From Paragordius varius (lineage: Eukaryota; Nematomorpha): a stretch of 64,000 nucleotides of DNA. This document shows positions 37,520 to 49,819 of the stretch, piece by piece; the first letter of the stretch is position 1; the number at the start of each line of letters is the position of its first letter. The notes beneath the pieces are model-generated. The model saw only the letters and a list, made by a program, of their open reading frames with translations. It searched no databases and was not told where the DNA came from. The position numbers and the translations under genes were made by a program. The stretch is taken from positions 9,734,001-9,798,000 of the forward strand of contig OZ176052.1 in the NCBI GenBank assembly GCA_964247055.1, read 5' to 3'.

Positions 37520-37900
37520 TTGTTTTATTGCTTTTTATATGACGAAGTTAATGTAAATTAAATGGATTAAAATGATTATTAGTATTAAAGAAATGAGTAG
37601 GCGTTAAAAAAGAAATATTAGTAAAAATGAAAAAAGAAAAAAGGGACATAGTGTACGTGCAAGCATTGCCATGCCCATTAAATACAATTTTTTTCTATGA
37701 GTTAAAGAAAAAAAAGGAAAAGCATTTATTGAGTATGTAGTACCATATCAATACCCTGCCTAGAATGTGCGTGGTAGACTTACTATGTACCTTAATTTTT
37801 TTGTATACCGTAATGAGGGGTGAATGAATGATGTTTTAACAATTATATGTAAAAACGTTATTGTTTTTCATTTCTGATTTTCACTGCTTTTATAAAGTTA
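37520..37900. repeat. Dispersed repeat, inverted relative to 49380-49720
   Basis: Shared, in opposite orientation, are 'atgagttaaagaaaaaaaag', 'aaaagcatttattgagta', 'atgaatgatgttttaa' and 'cttttataaagtta'. No coding capacity is visible. Confidence 0.65.
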
Positions 37901-38769
37901 CTAGCTGGCCGTGTCACGCTTCGCTGTGACGTAGTCTCACCAATAATTATTCTTAATAATTTGCAATAAATAGAAGTAATGGAAAAAAAATAAAAAACAT
38001 ATTTAATAAAAAGAATGTCTTTAATTATTATTCTTTTACGGGCTTTTGCATAGGCTTAAATATTGTTTACTCGAAATTGACCATATTTAAACTGTCCCTT
38101 ATGAAAGTTAATATTCATCTATCATTAGATCAAATTTAAGATTTTTGTTTTACGAAACTATGGTTAAAAGTGTTATTTTGAAATTGTGTTCACACAGCCG
38201 GGATTAAGGGATATAAAAAGTAAATCATTTGTGGTTCCTTTATAAAGGAAATGATATTATATTAATTCCCCAGAAATCTGTTTGACTGAACTCGTATGGC
38301 TTCTTAAGTTTTTTTGAAAATTAGCTCTAAAACCACGCCATTTTTGTATGGCGTCTCAGTTTTAAACCGGTACATAGACCTATATGGAAAAAGCGCTGAG
38401 TTAAATTCTTTGCCTTTATAGGGCAAATATTTGGAATCATCTTTGATACCATCGTCTCATGGGTTATTCGAAAAAATACCTCAACACTAAATAATCGTTT
38501 AATGGCGTATTATCAGGGCGGCTAATGCGCCTGACCTTAATTTTTACCTAGTTACGGGCAGTATTTCAAGCTTTTAATGAGCTCAAATGGCTTCATAAGT
38601 TTTCTGATTAGCTTCAAAACTACGCAAGGATAAAATATAATTATATAAAAAAAGTTATCATTCGTTTACCTTCTATAATATTAATATTCTGTGATAAAAT
38701 GTTAATGGCTGATATCATTTTTATCAAAACCGAAGCTATATAAACTCATATTTAAATGGAGTGTTTTTA

Positions 38770-39030
38770 ACATGCGACCCTTCGAGACGCCTCGAAAAAT
38801 TTGAAAATCTATAATTTGCAAAATATGCTCTCACCAAATCGTTGTAAAATTTGTATTTCTTAAATAATTTCCTTTTGTCTCTATCTAAATGGTACTATAA
38901 ACTAGAAAAAAGTGTTATATTGTGTTTGCATTTTACAGTCATATGTTCGAAATCTAATAGATATTTTAAAATGTCCATATATATTTTCAAATATGGCCCC
39001 TCGAAGCCACTTGTGTTAAATACTCCAGAT
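38770..39030. mobile_element. Decayed hAT-type MITE
   Basis: The left end has 'catgcgacccttcgagacgc'; the right end has 'ctcgaagccacttgtgttaa' and 'tactccag', as in the 15705-15978 family. The short frames on both strands at 38851-39162 are inside it. Confidence 0.5.
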
Positions 39031-39574
39031 TTAAAATTTAAGACAATAGCAAAAATTAAAAAAACAAATGGCCTTATGGGCGATATTAAACTTGCCATTA
39101 ATTTTATCTTATTATGGTTACAATTACATATTATTTATCAAATTTTTAAAAGTTATTTTTGAATGCATTTATTGAAAAGTATTTCTATATAATAAACAGT
39201 TTGTCTCAATTATATTAGGAAATATATGCTTACTTTTAGCTCTTTTGCTATCTAATATTTGTGCATTTTATTTTGTTAGTATAACTCAGTTATGATATTA
39301 TATTTTAGGACATATAACGGTGTGACAGTGTTATAATAAAATGCAAATATTGACATTCGAAAGACTTGTATTACGCACAAGGTTCTATAATAATATTACA
39401 AATTATATTATTATTGGTTAATATTTGCAAGGTAAAAAACAAAAAACATGGTATTTTATAATGTAACGTCATATAATGACTTAAAGCGGGCCAAATTTCA
39501 ATAATATTTATTTTATACCCGTTTTACACTATCAAACATGCCAAAAATGATGTAAATATTTTTAAAAAAAATTG

Positions 39575-39582
39575 TATAAAAA
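39575..39582 (+). promoter_or_regulatory. Likely TATA box of the secreted-protein gene
   Basis: TATAAAAA lies 74 bp before the ATG at 39649, a sensible distance for a short 5' UTR. Confidence 0.4.
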
Positions 39583-39648
39583 CAACCAACAAAAAAGCTA
39601 AATTATAATATATAATTTTCTGTTTCATCGTCTCTTTTTACTAAAATC

Positions 39649-40079
39649 ATGTTATTGCCATTCATTTTCATCCTATTTAGTTGCCATAATATATTAGCTC
39701 AAGAAGTACCTGTTCGCAAAGATCTTAGCGTTTGGTTTGGCACAAAATTCTATAATCAATTGGTAGACGAGTTCAATGGGAAAGTCAACATTATTGTCGA
39801 ATTTGCTTATCAAACATTTTCCTACATGAACGTAAACTATACCCAATTTATTGATCAAGGAATTACACCCAAACTAAACCTGGTTGAGGGCCCTTATTCC
39901 GTGATTCAAAATGGCATCGTTATAAGACAGGGAAATATAACTCTGGATGGTAAATATATTAAATTCATTTCAAATGAAAATTACAGTAGTATAATTAACT
40001 TAGTTAGGGGTGTCCAACACAAATGGCTTCGCGGGCCAAATTGAACAATAAGGGTAATATCTGGTGTATATTTATATAA

Positions 40080-40120
<41 letters not shown>

Positions 40121-43100
40121 AAATCTTAAGATAGCCCTTTATCTCGTGATGTAAGAAGTATATATAATTCAAGATATAATTTTATAAAAAAATAATATAA
40201 AATAAATGTTAATTTTACGACTCTTTTCCAATTTATCGCGGACATTAAATTTTTTGGAGGGGCGCATGTTGGACACCTCTGGACTTACTATATATTGCTC
40301 TTTTAATATAAATTATTATATATAATTGCACTTCAAGAGTGTCCTTCAACATTTCAAGTTGGTCCTCGAACACTTTAAGTTTGTCCTTGACTTCTAGTTG
40401 GTCCTTATTTGAATTTAACCCTTTTGCATGTATTTTTTAAGTTTTCAATGAAAAATATCCAGAAAACTTATATATTTTAAGTGTTAAAATCTTATAAATA
40501 TCCAAAATATTTTTAAGAAATTAATAAAGATATACGGTTTCTCAATAATTAAAAGTTGATATTGATTTAATATTTATGTTAAATATAATAGAATAGGTTA
40601 AAATAAAATAGATGAATGATATACGATTTGATTAATTAATGTTAAAAACAAAACAAAAAAGTCAAAGGACCAACTTGAAATGTTCAATGACCAACTTTAA
40701 GTGTTTAAGGACGGACACTCTTGAAGTGCAAATGGTATATTCCACAAAGGGTATTATTATTATTATTGGCTTAAACTTATTGATTTCATTTTTAACTTCT
40801 TTTAACCATTAATAATGCCTTTTAAATATTCCATCTGGCAATATCAGTGAAAACAGCATTATAGATTTAAAAACTGTATGTTTTACCTTGTATTTATATT
40901 TTAATTAGTGTTAAATATATTCGAACATGGGTGGTAACATGTCATTAAGATTATAAATCATAACAAATTATTTGTTATGAGCCAAACCTTATAGATATGA
41001 ACAATTTTTTAATAAATTTTTTATTTTAATTAAATTATTTGTATGCTTAGATGAAGCCGACAAAATACGAGTAAAGATTTATCATGTTGCAGATCAGGAA
41101 ATAGATTTGGATCGATATTGGCGAATTGATAATATATCTCAAGAATCTTCGAACATTCAAATAATAACGAGATATGGAAAACAGGTGCCATTCAAACTAA
41201 CGGATAAAACAAAACTAAAGTTTAGCATAGTCGGTGTCTATGATAATGCTGGATACCTCACTATAACAGTAAATGGGAAAAAATTGAGAGCGTTTATCTA
41301 CATAAGCAATAAGGTTACTACTTACCCAGCTTATAGAGGTCAATACATTTTTCAACAAGATTGTTCCGACCTGTTTGATGACCCTAACTTAGCCAAAACT
41401 TGTCAATTTGTCCTAAAAGATGATGATGACAAAATATTACAGAGATCCAACTCATCTATTCGAATCAATGAAACTGTGGCAGACAATACTGTATTGCACC
41501 TCTACGTGAATGATGTACATTATCTAACAACAAATATAAAATCGATCGGTATACCTTTTATTTTTTGATAGGAAATTCATTAAAATATATACGATTAATC
41601 GTATTTATTTTTTGATAATAATATGCTGTTGTGTTATCATAGGAATATGGGACGACACAACTGGAGCTGATCCTGGACCAAATAAACTAATTGTAACTTA
41701 TAGTAAGTATTATGTCTAATTATTATAATTTATAATTACTCTGATATAAAAATTCTGTAAGAATCGAGAAATAATTCTAAGGTGAACAAATAGCCCTTTA
41801 GCCAATATTATATTTCAAAATTCTAATAATATTCTTCCCATAAACATTATATTTAAGTTTTAATTGTTACTATAGAAAGTGAATTTAATCTCCAATGTTT
41901 TACAGGATTTTTTATAAGTATGGGCAAAATTTTATAGTTTTGGTCAAATCTGGACCAAAAAACCATATTTTTCCATAAAATAAACACAAATACGCTACAT
42001 TCGATTACTTAAATTAAGCATACACAACTTCGTATTTAAATCACTGACACAGGAAAGAGTATGAGTAAACACACATTTTATTTTTCGAATTCGATCGCAA
42101 CTAGACATAATCCTAATGCATATATTAGGCTTAAAGTTATATAAAATGACTAGCGTAAATCTCGTGCTGCTACGCAGCCCGAGGAAATCCTTCGGACTTC
42201 TGGGGGGGGGGGGGGGGGAGCTGGGGGGGTTATTTGAAAAAAGGGACAATAAAATGATTATAATACGGTGCATTCATACATTGATTGTTTACTTGAGGGA
42301 AAAATAGATTTAAAAAAATATTTATACGTATGATAGAAACTCCTTACTCAGCAGCTATCATTAAAGAAACGCTTGACTAAAATTTTTGCCTTTTAACAGG
42401 CAATACGAAAAAACCTTCTCGAATTTTTAGAGTCTCATACCTTGGGCAAAAAAATACAATCAAAAAATTATTTTTGTGGACTTTGTTTTTTTTTTTAAAA
42501 AAGACATTTTACGGGGGTAGCGGGTAAAAAGAGGGCCTAAATCAAAAAAGTGAGTAGACTATGTTCAGCGTGATCAAAAATAAGTAAACAAAAATCATAT
42601 TTGAAATTGAATGGTCCAACAGGTTCTCCAAAAAATAGACTCAACCCATTTTTCACACGGGGTAGGCCTGAACTGGGGACCTTATTCCAAAAAAGGGCGA
42701 AGCTATTGTCGGGGCATTCATTAATGATTAAATTTTTTCGATGTTTGGATTTGATTGGGTTCACCGGTTTTCCGGAAACAGGTCACAAAGTTACATGAAA
42801 AATCGGTTTTTAGCGGGTAGCTCCTTACCCAGCAGCTATCATCATAGAAACGCTTGACTAAAATTTTTGCCTTTCAACAGGGAATACGTGGAATCCATAT
42901 AGAATTTTTACGATCTCATACCTAGGGCGAAAAATCGATTTAAAAAATCATTTTTGTGGACTTTGTTTTTTGAAAAAAATGGCATTTTACGGGGGTAGGG
43001 GGTAAAAAGAGGGCCTAAATCAAAAAAGTGACTCGACTATGTTCGGCGCAATCGAAAATAAGTAAACAAAAATCATATTTGAAATTGAATGGTCCAACAC

Positions 43101-44752
43101 GTTCTCGGAAAATTGTCTCAAAGACACGATTTTTGTGGACTTCTGTTTTCAAAAAAAACCGTTTTTCACACGGGGTGGGCCCGAACTGGGGGCCTATTTG
43201 AAAAAAAGGGCCCAGCTATTGTCGGGGCATTCATTAATGATTATATATTTTCGAAGTTTGGATTTGAATGGGTCTACCGGTTTTCCTGTACCAGATCACA
43301 AAGCCAGCATTTTTCATTTTTATAAATATATAGATTTATTAAAAACTTGTGTCTATTCAAAAATGAGTACTTATTATCTTTACGGTTGATGTCTTAATTT
43401 TTTGGTGAATTTCATAACACATTTTTAAGAATCGACAATATATTTTTTATAAAATTTAATCGATGGACGAATGTCTTATATATAAATATTCTACGACATA
43501 GATAAATAAAATTCTATACCGAACCAATGGTATTAAAAAATTCAAGCAATATAATTTTTCCGAGTTTTAGCCATTACTTTAAAAATAATATATTAAGAGT
43601 AAAGATGGTACGTTTTTTATAATTTTTGTGAGACGCATGAAAATTCAAGAAGGGCCGCGTGTTTTCATTCGTTATCAAATTATATATTATAAATTTTTTA
43701 GCTAGAAGTGTGAGACGCTACTATAAATGTGAGAAGATTGTTAGTTTCTCAACAATAGAGTGGGATATTGAAGATACTGAGCTGTTAGGGCCTTCATTTG
43801 AATATTTAACCAAGTTGGAAGCTTACATGGACAAAAATAAAATTGTAATAACTGGTCCTACGACAGAAATATCCAAATATCACCATATTTATCTTCTTAA
43901 ATCGAATGCCCTTCACGAGATAATTTTGGAACCGCAAGAATGCCAATCTGGATCTAAAAGTAAATAATTGCCCTGAGAATCATTGTATAAACACCTTTAA
44001 TGATATTTTTATTTGGGATATCACTATATAGACATTTTTTTCATTCAAATCTAACATTTTTTTAACTTCATAACTTTAGACTTACCATACTCAACACTTT
44101 TCCGAATAAACTCAACTTTCCAACGGCATTCGAATTCAACACTAATTATTTTATTATTAAAAATAATAAAAATTAAAATTAAAAATTAACTAAAGTTTGA
44201 TTGAAAAAGTTTGGTCGGAAAATTTTGTTTATAGTTTAAAAAGTATTAAGTAAATAAAGAGTTATATGTAATTTAAAAATAATGGTTGTACGGAAAAAAT
44301 GATAATTTTGGTTCGGATTGAATGAAAAAAGAGAAGTTTGGTTGAAAAATATTTCTATCAAAAATTATTATCTTTGGTTGAAGATGAAATAATTGATAAT
44401 CGATATACTGATATTTTATACTTATTATAGCAGTAACAAAATAGGTGCTAAACTAGAATTTATATTAAGCATTCTCCCTAAGTATTGCTGCTTATATTTA
44501 ATTAAAACATTGTACCAAATTAATTTAGATATTGAATGGGACAATGGTGAAAATACTTGGTTTCAAATTAAACCATACCTCCTGCCATATCAATACAGTA
44601 CAAGAATGACAGTGTATAATGCTAAATATCGGTATCAATATACAGCCCAATGTGGAGCGGATCTTTGTAAAAATTTACGGCTTTCCCCTGGAGATTATGT
44701 CAAAATTATTAACAATCAATATACATTAAATATCAGACCAATGGAATACTAA
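39649..44752 (+). CDS. Secreted protein of unknown family, five phase-1 exons
   Basis: Exons 39649-39949, 41051-41548, 41643-41702, 43702-43959 and 44529-44752 (TAA) join in frame; all four introns are phase 1. The product is 446 residues. It opens with a clear signal peptide (MLLPFIFILFSCHNILA, cut likely before QEV), has N-glycosylation sequons (NYT, NIT, NSS, NET) and several cysteines (QQDC, KTC, KCE, QEC, QCGADLC), and has no membrane segment or GPI tail, so it is probably secreted or luminal. Repeated Trp-Asp motifs (RYWRIDN, IEWDIED, IEWDNGENTW) and alternating hydrophobics suggest beta-sandwich modules; phase-1 introns fit shuffled extracellular modules. I do not recognise the family. 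Intron 1 contains two repeats, and intron 3 contains tandem 485-bp units. AATAAA at 44804 fits a short 3' UTR. Confidence 0.75.
40005..40285. mobile_element. hAT-type MITE, intronic
   Basis: The left end AGGGGTGTCCAACACAAATG and right end 'tgttggacacctctgg' are inverted. It includes a (TA)n run and lies in intron 1 of the secreted-protein gene; the exon-1 frame runs into its left end. Confidence 0.7.
40328..40732. mobile_element. Inverted-repeat element with internal GTCCTT motifs
   Basis: The left end 'tgcacttcaagagtgtcc' pairs with the right end 'ggacactcttgaagtgca'. Just inside, 'aacatttcaagttggtcct' pairs with 'aggaccaacttgaaatgtt', and 'cactttaagttt' recurs. The element is about 405 bp and non-coding, in intron 1 of the secreted-protein gene. 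Confidence 0.75.
42199..43320. repeat. Tandem array of about 485-bp units with poly-G start
   Basis: Two units (about 42339-42823 and 42824-43310) share 'gaaacgcttgactaaaattt', 'aaaagagggcctaaatcaaa', 'attgaatggtccaaca' and 'ctattgtcggggcattcatt'. A third, worn unit is visible before them as the G-rich tract near 42199-42230 with 'ttatttgaaaaaaggg'. Short frames on both strands arise from the units. It sits in intron 3 of the secreted-protein gene and looks like satellite DNA. Confidence 0.7.
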
Positions 44753-45597
44753 AACTTTTTTGATCTTGTTTACACTTTAACATGATTTATAAATGGTTAT
44801 CATAATAAATATATTCAAATTATCATTGATCAGTTTTTCAGCTCATAAAATGTAATGATGGCGTCAATTACATTTGACCTGGTAAACCAAACTACATATT
44901 TAATAATTAAACAAAACATGACAGGAATCCGATTTTTAGGAGTTGGAATGATTTGTCATTTAGTTTGATGTGTATCATTATCTGATTGTCTCTTAACTTT
45001 GACTCCTAAAAATCCAATATTGAAATATTTTAAAAAATGAAAAATTTACTAACTGGATCTCAAAATATTGTATTATTTTAAAAGAAAGTATTATTACAAA
45101 ATGAAATCCGGCTAATAAATTTTCTGTTTTTTAAAATTTTTTATTATTAGGTTTTTTAAAGTTAGTTAGTGTGCATATATCTCATCTAAGGTTTGAATGT
45201 GCGATGTTAAAAAGCGTAAATGCATTATTCACAATTTTAAAATATATATATAAGGTGAATATAATAAAGAAATTAAGTTAGATAGTACACATAACCAATA
45301 TGAATATTAATAAGTCAAAACTATGTAATTTGGATATACTCTTGGTAGTGAAAATAATTATTTCATATAGAACAATAATTTTCGTAAGTAAAAATTTCAG
45401 TGGACCCTTCCCCACTCCGATATGGGCAAAATACACGGGTCATTATACATATCATGATCTTTGAATTAAATTTAACAAATATATTTTATATAAAATATTT
45501 ATATTTTAAAGCATAAACATTTGAAAAAATTATATTATGGAATAATTTAATTTATTTAGATCTCTCATTTATAGGGGCTATATATTAAAAAAGATTA
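44753..45597. other. Short gene-free spacer
   Basis: After the AATAAA at 44804-44809 I see only A+T-rich DNA with no matching splice sites or repeats of note. Confidence 0.5.
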
Positions 45598-45605
45598 ACT
45601 GTAAC

Positions 45606-46951
45606 TAGGGTTGTGCCCATTAGTCAATGACCTAGGGTCATGACCTAGGTCATGACCATGGTCATGACCACGAAAAAAAATGACCTAGGTCAATTTTTTT
45701 ATTTTTTTTAATTTTTTATTTTTTTAATTTTACAATTTTCAGGAAAACAAAACCTTATATTATCTATGTAAGTATTATTTTTTTTAAATATCATATCACA
45801 TCTTTTCTTTACTTCCTAAATTATAATGAAATCAGCCTTGTGGAAATTTTTCGATCAAAAAAAATCAAGTTACATGCAAGAAATGCAATTACACTATAAC
45901 CGAATGAAGAGGGTGATGGTCGAAAGCAAGCTAATTATTTAATTTCTTAAGTTTATTCTTAAAAATTTCTGCTTTTAAGAGAAATTAGCCAGAAACATTT
46001 AGCAAAATTTATTTTTACATCCTCAACTCTTAACATAGTTGAAAATAAACATTTACGGGGTTTCATTCATAGTTTAAACCTAATTATGCTATTCCAAATA
46101 CAAAACAGATCAATTATTACTAAATTCGTGTTATGAAGATATAAAATAGAAGTTATTGGAATATGTAAAAATAATATTTCATTAATCGTCGATCCCTATA
46201 CCAATATTCGTAGGAAGCAAATTAATATTATTTATTGAAGGATCTCAATCATTTTTTATGACACATCTTATCATAGTAAGACTGCCGAATGTTTCTATAA
46301 CATAATGGAACCAATAAAAGATATTCGAAATTTAAAAATTAATGCCATTGTGACCGATAATTCCAGCGAACATGAAGGCTGCTGAAAATTTGATTAATAA
46401 AGAATATCCTTATATAATATGGCATAAATGCCAATGTTATATTTTAAATAATTTAATTAAAGAATATATTAAACTTAATAATATTACTGAAATTTTAAAT
46501 GTAGTGAGCACGATTATATATTAAATCTAATAAATCGTATAAAAAATTTCCAAGTATTATTTTTTTTTGAACTATCCTAAGTTAACGTTAAGTTCATGGA
46601 CAAGGACTCGTTTTTACACAATCTAAATAATTAGAGCATAAATAGGTTTTAATAAATCCATATTTTCTTGTTAGTCTAGCTTTCTGTGATTTGAAACTTT
46701 CTATAAGTCTTTATGTATGTTTCCAGGAAAGATCGTCAATTTTAGAAATTTAAATCATTAGTATTGGTGAAATTATAATTTTAAAAAAATATATACTTTA
46801 TGTAAAAACTTTTTTACGTCATTTAATCAAGTATTTATGTATGTAGTTATTTATTATTGGCAATAACATATGGTATGACCTAGGTCAGACCTAGGTCGGA
46901 CCTATGTCTGACCCCCTTTTTCGAAAAAAGGGGGTCAAAATCACAACCCTA
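45606..46951 (+). mobile_element. hAT transposon, 1346 bp, with perfect 8-bp target duplication
   Basis: Ends are TAGGGTTGTG and CACAACCCTA, flanked by ACTGTAAC on both sides (45598-45605 and 46952-46959). Both subterminal regions carry many copies of the palindromic GACCTAGGTC or close variants, probably transposase-binding repeats. Inside, an ATG near 45823 opens a BED-finger-like start (KSALWKFFDQKKS), and further on are hAT-like pieces (FYDTSYHSKTAECF, INAIVTDNS, IIWHKCQC). Several stops and frame changes show the transposase is dead. The perfect duplication argues for a fairly recent insertion. Confidence 0.85.
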
Positions 46952-47663
46952 ACTGTAACTAATAAGAAATTGTGTGAACACACTAATCCAGAATGTTTTG
47001 TTAATAAACTATAAGTTTAAAATATGATTGTAACAATGTATATAAATATATATATACATATATTATTATATTATTAAATTAGGGCTATTAATATTATTTA
47101 AAATAAGATAACTATTTTTCCATTTAAAATTAATCAGTGAATTAGTGTGTAAAGTCTTTGGTTCTGTTTACATAGTAACCATTCTCCACCGGTACTTAGT
47201 GTTGAGTGGTTCTCATTATCAATCATATTTTAATCGCAAAGATTGGAGCTGGGGATAACAGTATTCAGTTTCAAGTTTTCTCAAGTCAATGATTTTCCAT
47301 GTTTTCTCGTCTTTCCTTTTAGCTCTAAGTTGATCTGTGTATTCCCCCTATCTTTAACCTCATATGATAATAAACAATTTTGGATTACCATTTTTATTTC
47401 TTGTTTTTAGATGATTCTATGAACATTTTCCAATCTAGAGCAGGGCTTTTTAAACTATTGTTTGCAACCCCATTTGGGGTCGCGTAGCAAAATTATGGGG
47501 TCGCGAGTGATAAAATTACAATTTAACAAAAAATGTTTTTAGTTTACAATTATTGTTCTAAAGAAAAATAACAATCATCGTAGATAAATTTATCATAAAA
47601 TTTTCTGGTTCGGAAAGACTGTTTATACCAGCATTTCTTTTCCGATCATTATAATCTGTATAT

Positions 47664-48444
47664 TTATAAAAATGGAAAATGCTGGCTTTGTGATTTTCCC
47701 TTGTTTTTTCCCATCATAGCTGGGGCACCATCTGTTGTCAAACAAGATAGCGCCCTCATATTTAATTTACTGACAATACATTTTAAAAGTGCATGAAACA
47801 TATCATCTCCCTTAGTTGTATTTTTCGTCGGAAGTAAGTCTAACATGTCTTCTGTTATATTAAAAAATTCATCTATCCCTGAATAAAGACTATTAATTGT
47901 GATATGTTGCTTATATCTGTGCTTTCATCAAATGACAAGGAAAACGCCACAAAATTTTGAATTCCTTTTTTAGGGAAAGTTGAATTTCTTCTGCTATGTC
48001 TGTAATTCGTCGACACATAGTATTGCGCGAAAGACTTATACTGGATATTAATTCAATTTTATTAGGCAAAACACATTTTATAATTTCCAGTACGCATTCC
48101 TTTAAAAACTCATCACCAGAATAAGGCTTCATTTTTTTGGCGAGTAAATTGGCCACAATATAACTTGCCTTTACTATCGGATAAGGTTGCGTGAATAAAA
48201 TTGTTGGTTGGAGATTATTTATATTTTTTAAAGATTCTAATTTTATTATTTTCATTTCTGTAGTCATATTAATGAAATCCAAATGCATCATGGTATTGGC
48301 ATGTCCTTTTAAATTATATTCGTGAAACCCGTTTGTCGTAAATTTGCAAATAAGGCACTCCGCTTTGTTGAAAATTTGAGTAAACTCATATTTTAATTCC
48401 CAGTCGGGATTGTATTTTCTAGTTACTTTTTTAGATTTATGCAT
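47664..48444 (-). pseudogene. hAT transposase remnant (GTF2IRD2/ZBED-like)
   Basis: Reading on the minus strand, 48444-47911 starts MHKSKKVTRKYNPDWELKYE and includes CLICK, the NLKGHANTMMHL finger end, and IVANLLAKKMKPYSGDEFLK, all typical of hAT proteins related to vertebrate GTF2IRD2 and ZBED/FAM200 families. A second piece, 47846-47664, has LTTDGAPAMMGKNKG, the conserved TDGAPAM block near a catalytic Asp. The two pieces are in different frames with a gap between, and the C-terminal dimerisation region is missing, so the gene is broken. Confidence 0.8.
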
Positions 48445-48447
48445 ATT

Positions 48448-48690
48448 GAAAGCTAAATAAATTATTTTAAATACCTATTTTTTTGCAAGTAATTTACTGT
48501 TTCAATGGACCCAAATTATAATTCCCAGTATTGGTATGAAAGCTAAATAAATTATTTTAACCTATTTTTTTGCAATTTAATGTTTCAATGGACCCAATTT
48601 ATAATTCCCAGTATTGGTGTGAAAGCTAAATAAATTATTTTAAATACCTATTTTTTGCAAGTAATTTAATGTTTTATTTAATATGAAAGT
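48448..48690. repeat. Three tandem copies of an 83-90-bp unit
   Basis: Units begin 'gaaagctaaataaattattt' at 48448, 48538 and 48621 and share 'caatggacccaa' and 'cccagtattggt'. The array lies just upstream of the hAT transposase remnant inside the element. Confidence 0.8.
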
Positions 48691-49379
48691 TATCATCATG
48701 AAGTTGGAATATAAATGATTAAATGAATGCGATGATAGATATTTATAATAAAGAATTTTATTAAAAGTTTCTAAAAATAATTTAAATGTCAAAATAAAAA
48801 TGCATAATTTACGTATAAAAATTTTTTAAAAAAAATTAGAAATTATTTTTTTTCAAAATTTTCAAAGAGCCACTCAAATTTTCAATGAGCCACTAGTGGC
48901 TCGCGAGTACGGTGTTGGACACCCCTGATATAGACAGATCATTATATAACAAAGAGATATACAATAAATTGATCCTTTTTTTACTATATCTGACGTTACT
49001 TGTGGTCCCATCTAAAAAACATCTAGAGCAAATTATTTAGAACAACACCTTTGAATAGGGATTTTATCTCATGAACACAAAAATAAGTGTTTAAAGTTTT
49101 TTCATTTTTGTCATGTTAATTATTGCTTCAAAAATAAAAAAATTTGACCATGAAAACAAATATATATATAGTTTTTATTTATATTTTTGTCGTTCATCAT
49201 GTAAATTAATTTCATTCGCTGTTTAAGTTATATTTGTTATAAACATCTTTTTATACAATTTATTTGATAAAGATTTCTTTTATAACAAAAGGTGATTTGG
49301 GTTTATATAATAAATTTTAAAAAAGCTCTTAAAAAAGTGAGCATCATTGTTCTCATGGTATTATTTTATATTAATAGCG

Positions 49380-49720
49380 GTAATTGAATAAACAATTCGC
49401 ACAAAAACGTCATAACTTTATAAAAGCAATGCGAAAATCAGAAAAAATAAATAGTAACTATATAGTAAGATTCTTAAAACATCATTCATTCACTCTTTCA
49501 TTTCTGTATTATAAGAAAACTATAGGTGTATTGTAAATCTACTTTGTAATCATTCCCTTTATTAGTAATGATAGTTGTATGGTAATGGTATGCCACCTAC
49601 TCAATAAATGCCTTTCCTTTTTTCCTTTAACTCATCGAAAAAAATTTATAAATGGGCATGGTTCTTTTTGTTTCTCTTTATTTTACCAATATTTATATTT
49701 TAACGCGTAATATTTATTTA
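49380..49720. repeat. Dispersed repeat, inverse of 37520-37900
   Basis: It contains 'aactttataaaagcaatg', 'aaaacatcattcattca', 'actcaataaatgcctttcc' and 'ctttaactcatcg', the reverse complements of the other copy's blocks. Confidence 0.65.
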
Positions 49721-49819
49721 TTTTATACTAATTTTCCATCTTTCCATTGTATTTCATTATGTTACTCGCTTTAACACTCCATAATTTTTTGGGTCCAGCG
49801 ATTAAAAATTTGAATATCT

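Larger units (their letters stand above)
47441..48927 (-). mobile_element. hAT transposon of the GTF2IRD2/ZBED-like type, decayed
   Basis: Ends are CAGGGCTTTTTAAACTATTG (left) and, on the minus strand, CAGGGGTGTCCAACACCG (right). Flanking octamers atctagag and atatagac agree at six of eight bases, as in an aged 8-bp duplication. The minus strand carries transposase pieces (see 47664-48444). An internal tandem repeat is at 48448-48690. Confidence 0.7.

Noticed and set aside
37908-37945. Short hairpin 'gtcacgcttcgctgtgac'
   Set aside because: A perfect but tiny hairpin without a matching partner or element borders; noted only as a possible repeat end.
42116-43389. Several overlapping frames on both strands
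   Set aside because: All fall within the tandem 485-bp repeats in an intron; similar peptides recur only because the DNA repeats.
48448-48690. Regularly spaced repeats that might suggest a CRISPR array
   Set aside because: Units are 83-90 bp, adjacent and without unique spacers, in a eukaryotic transposon; an ordinary tandem repeat.
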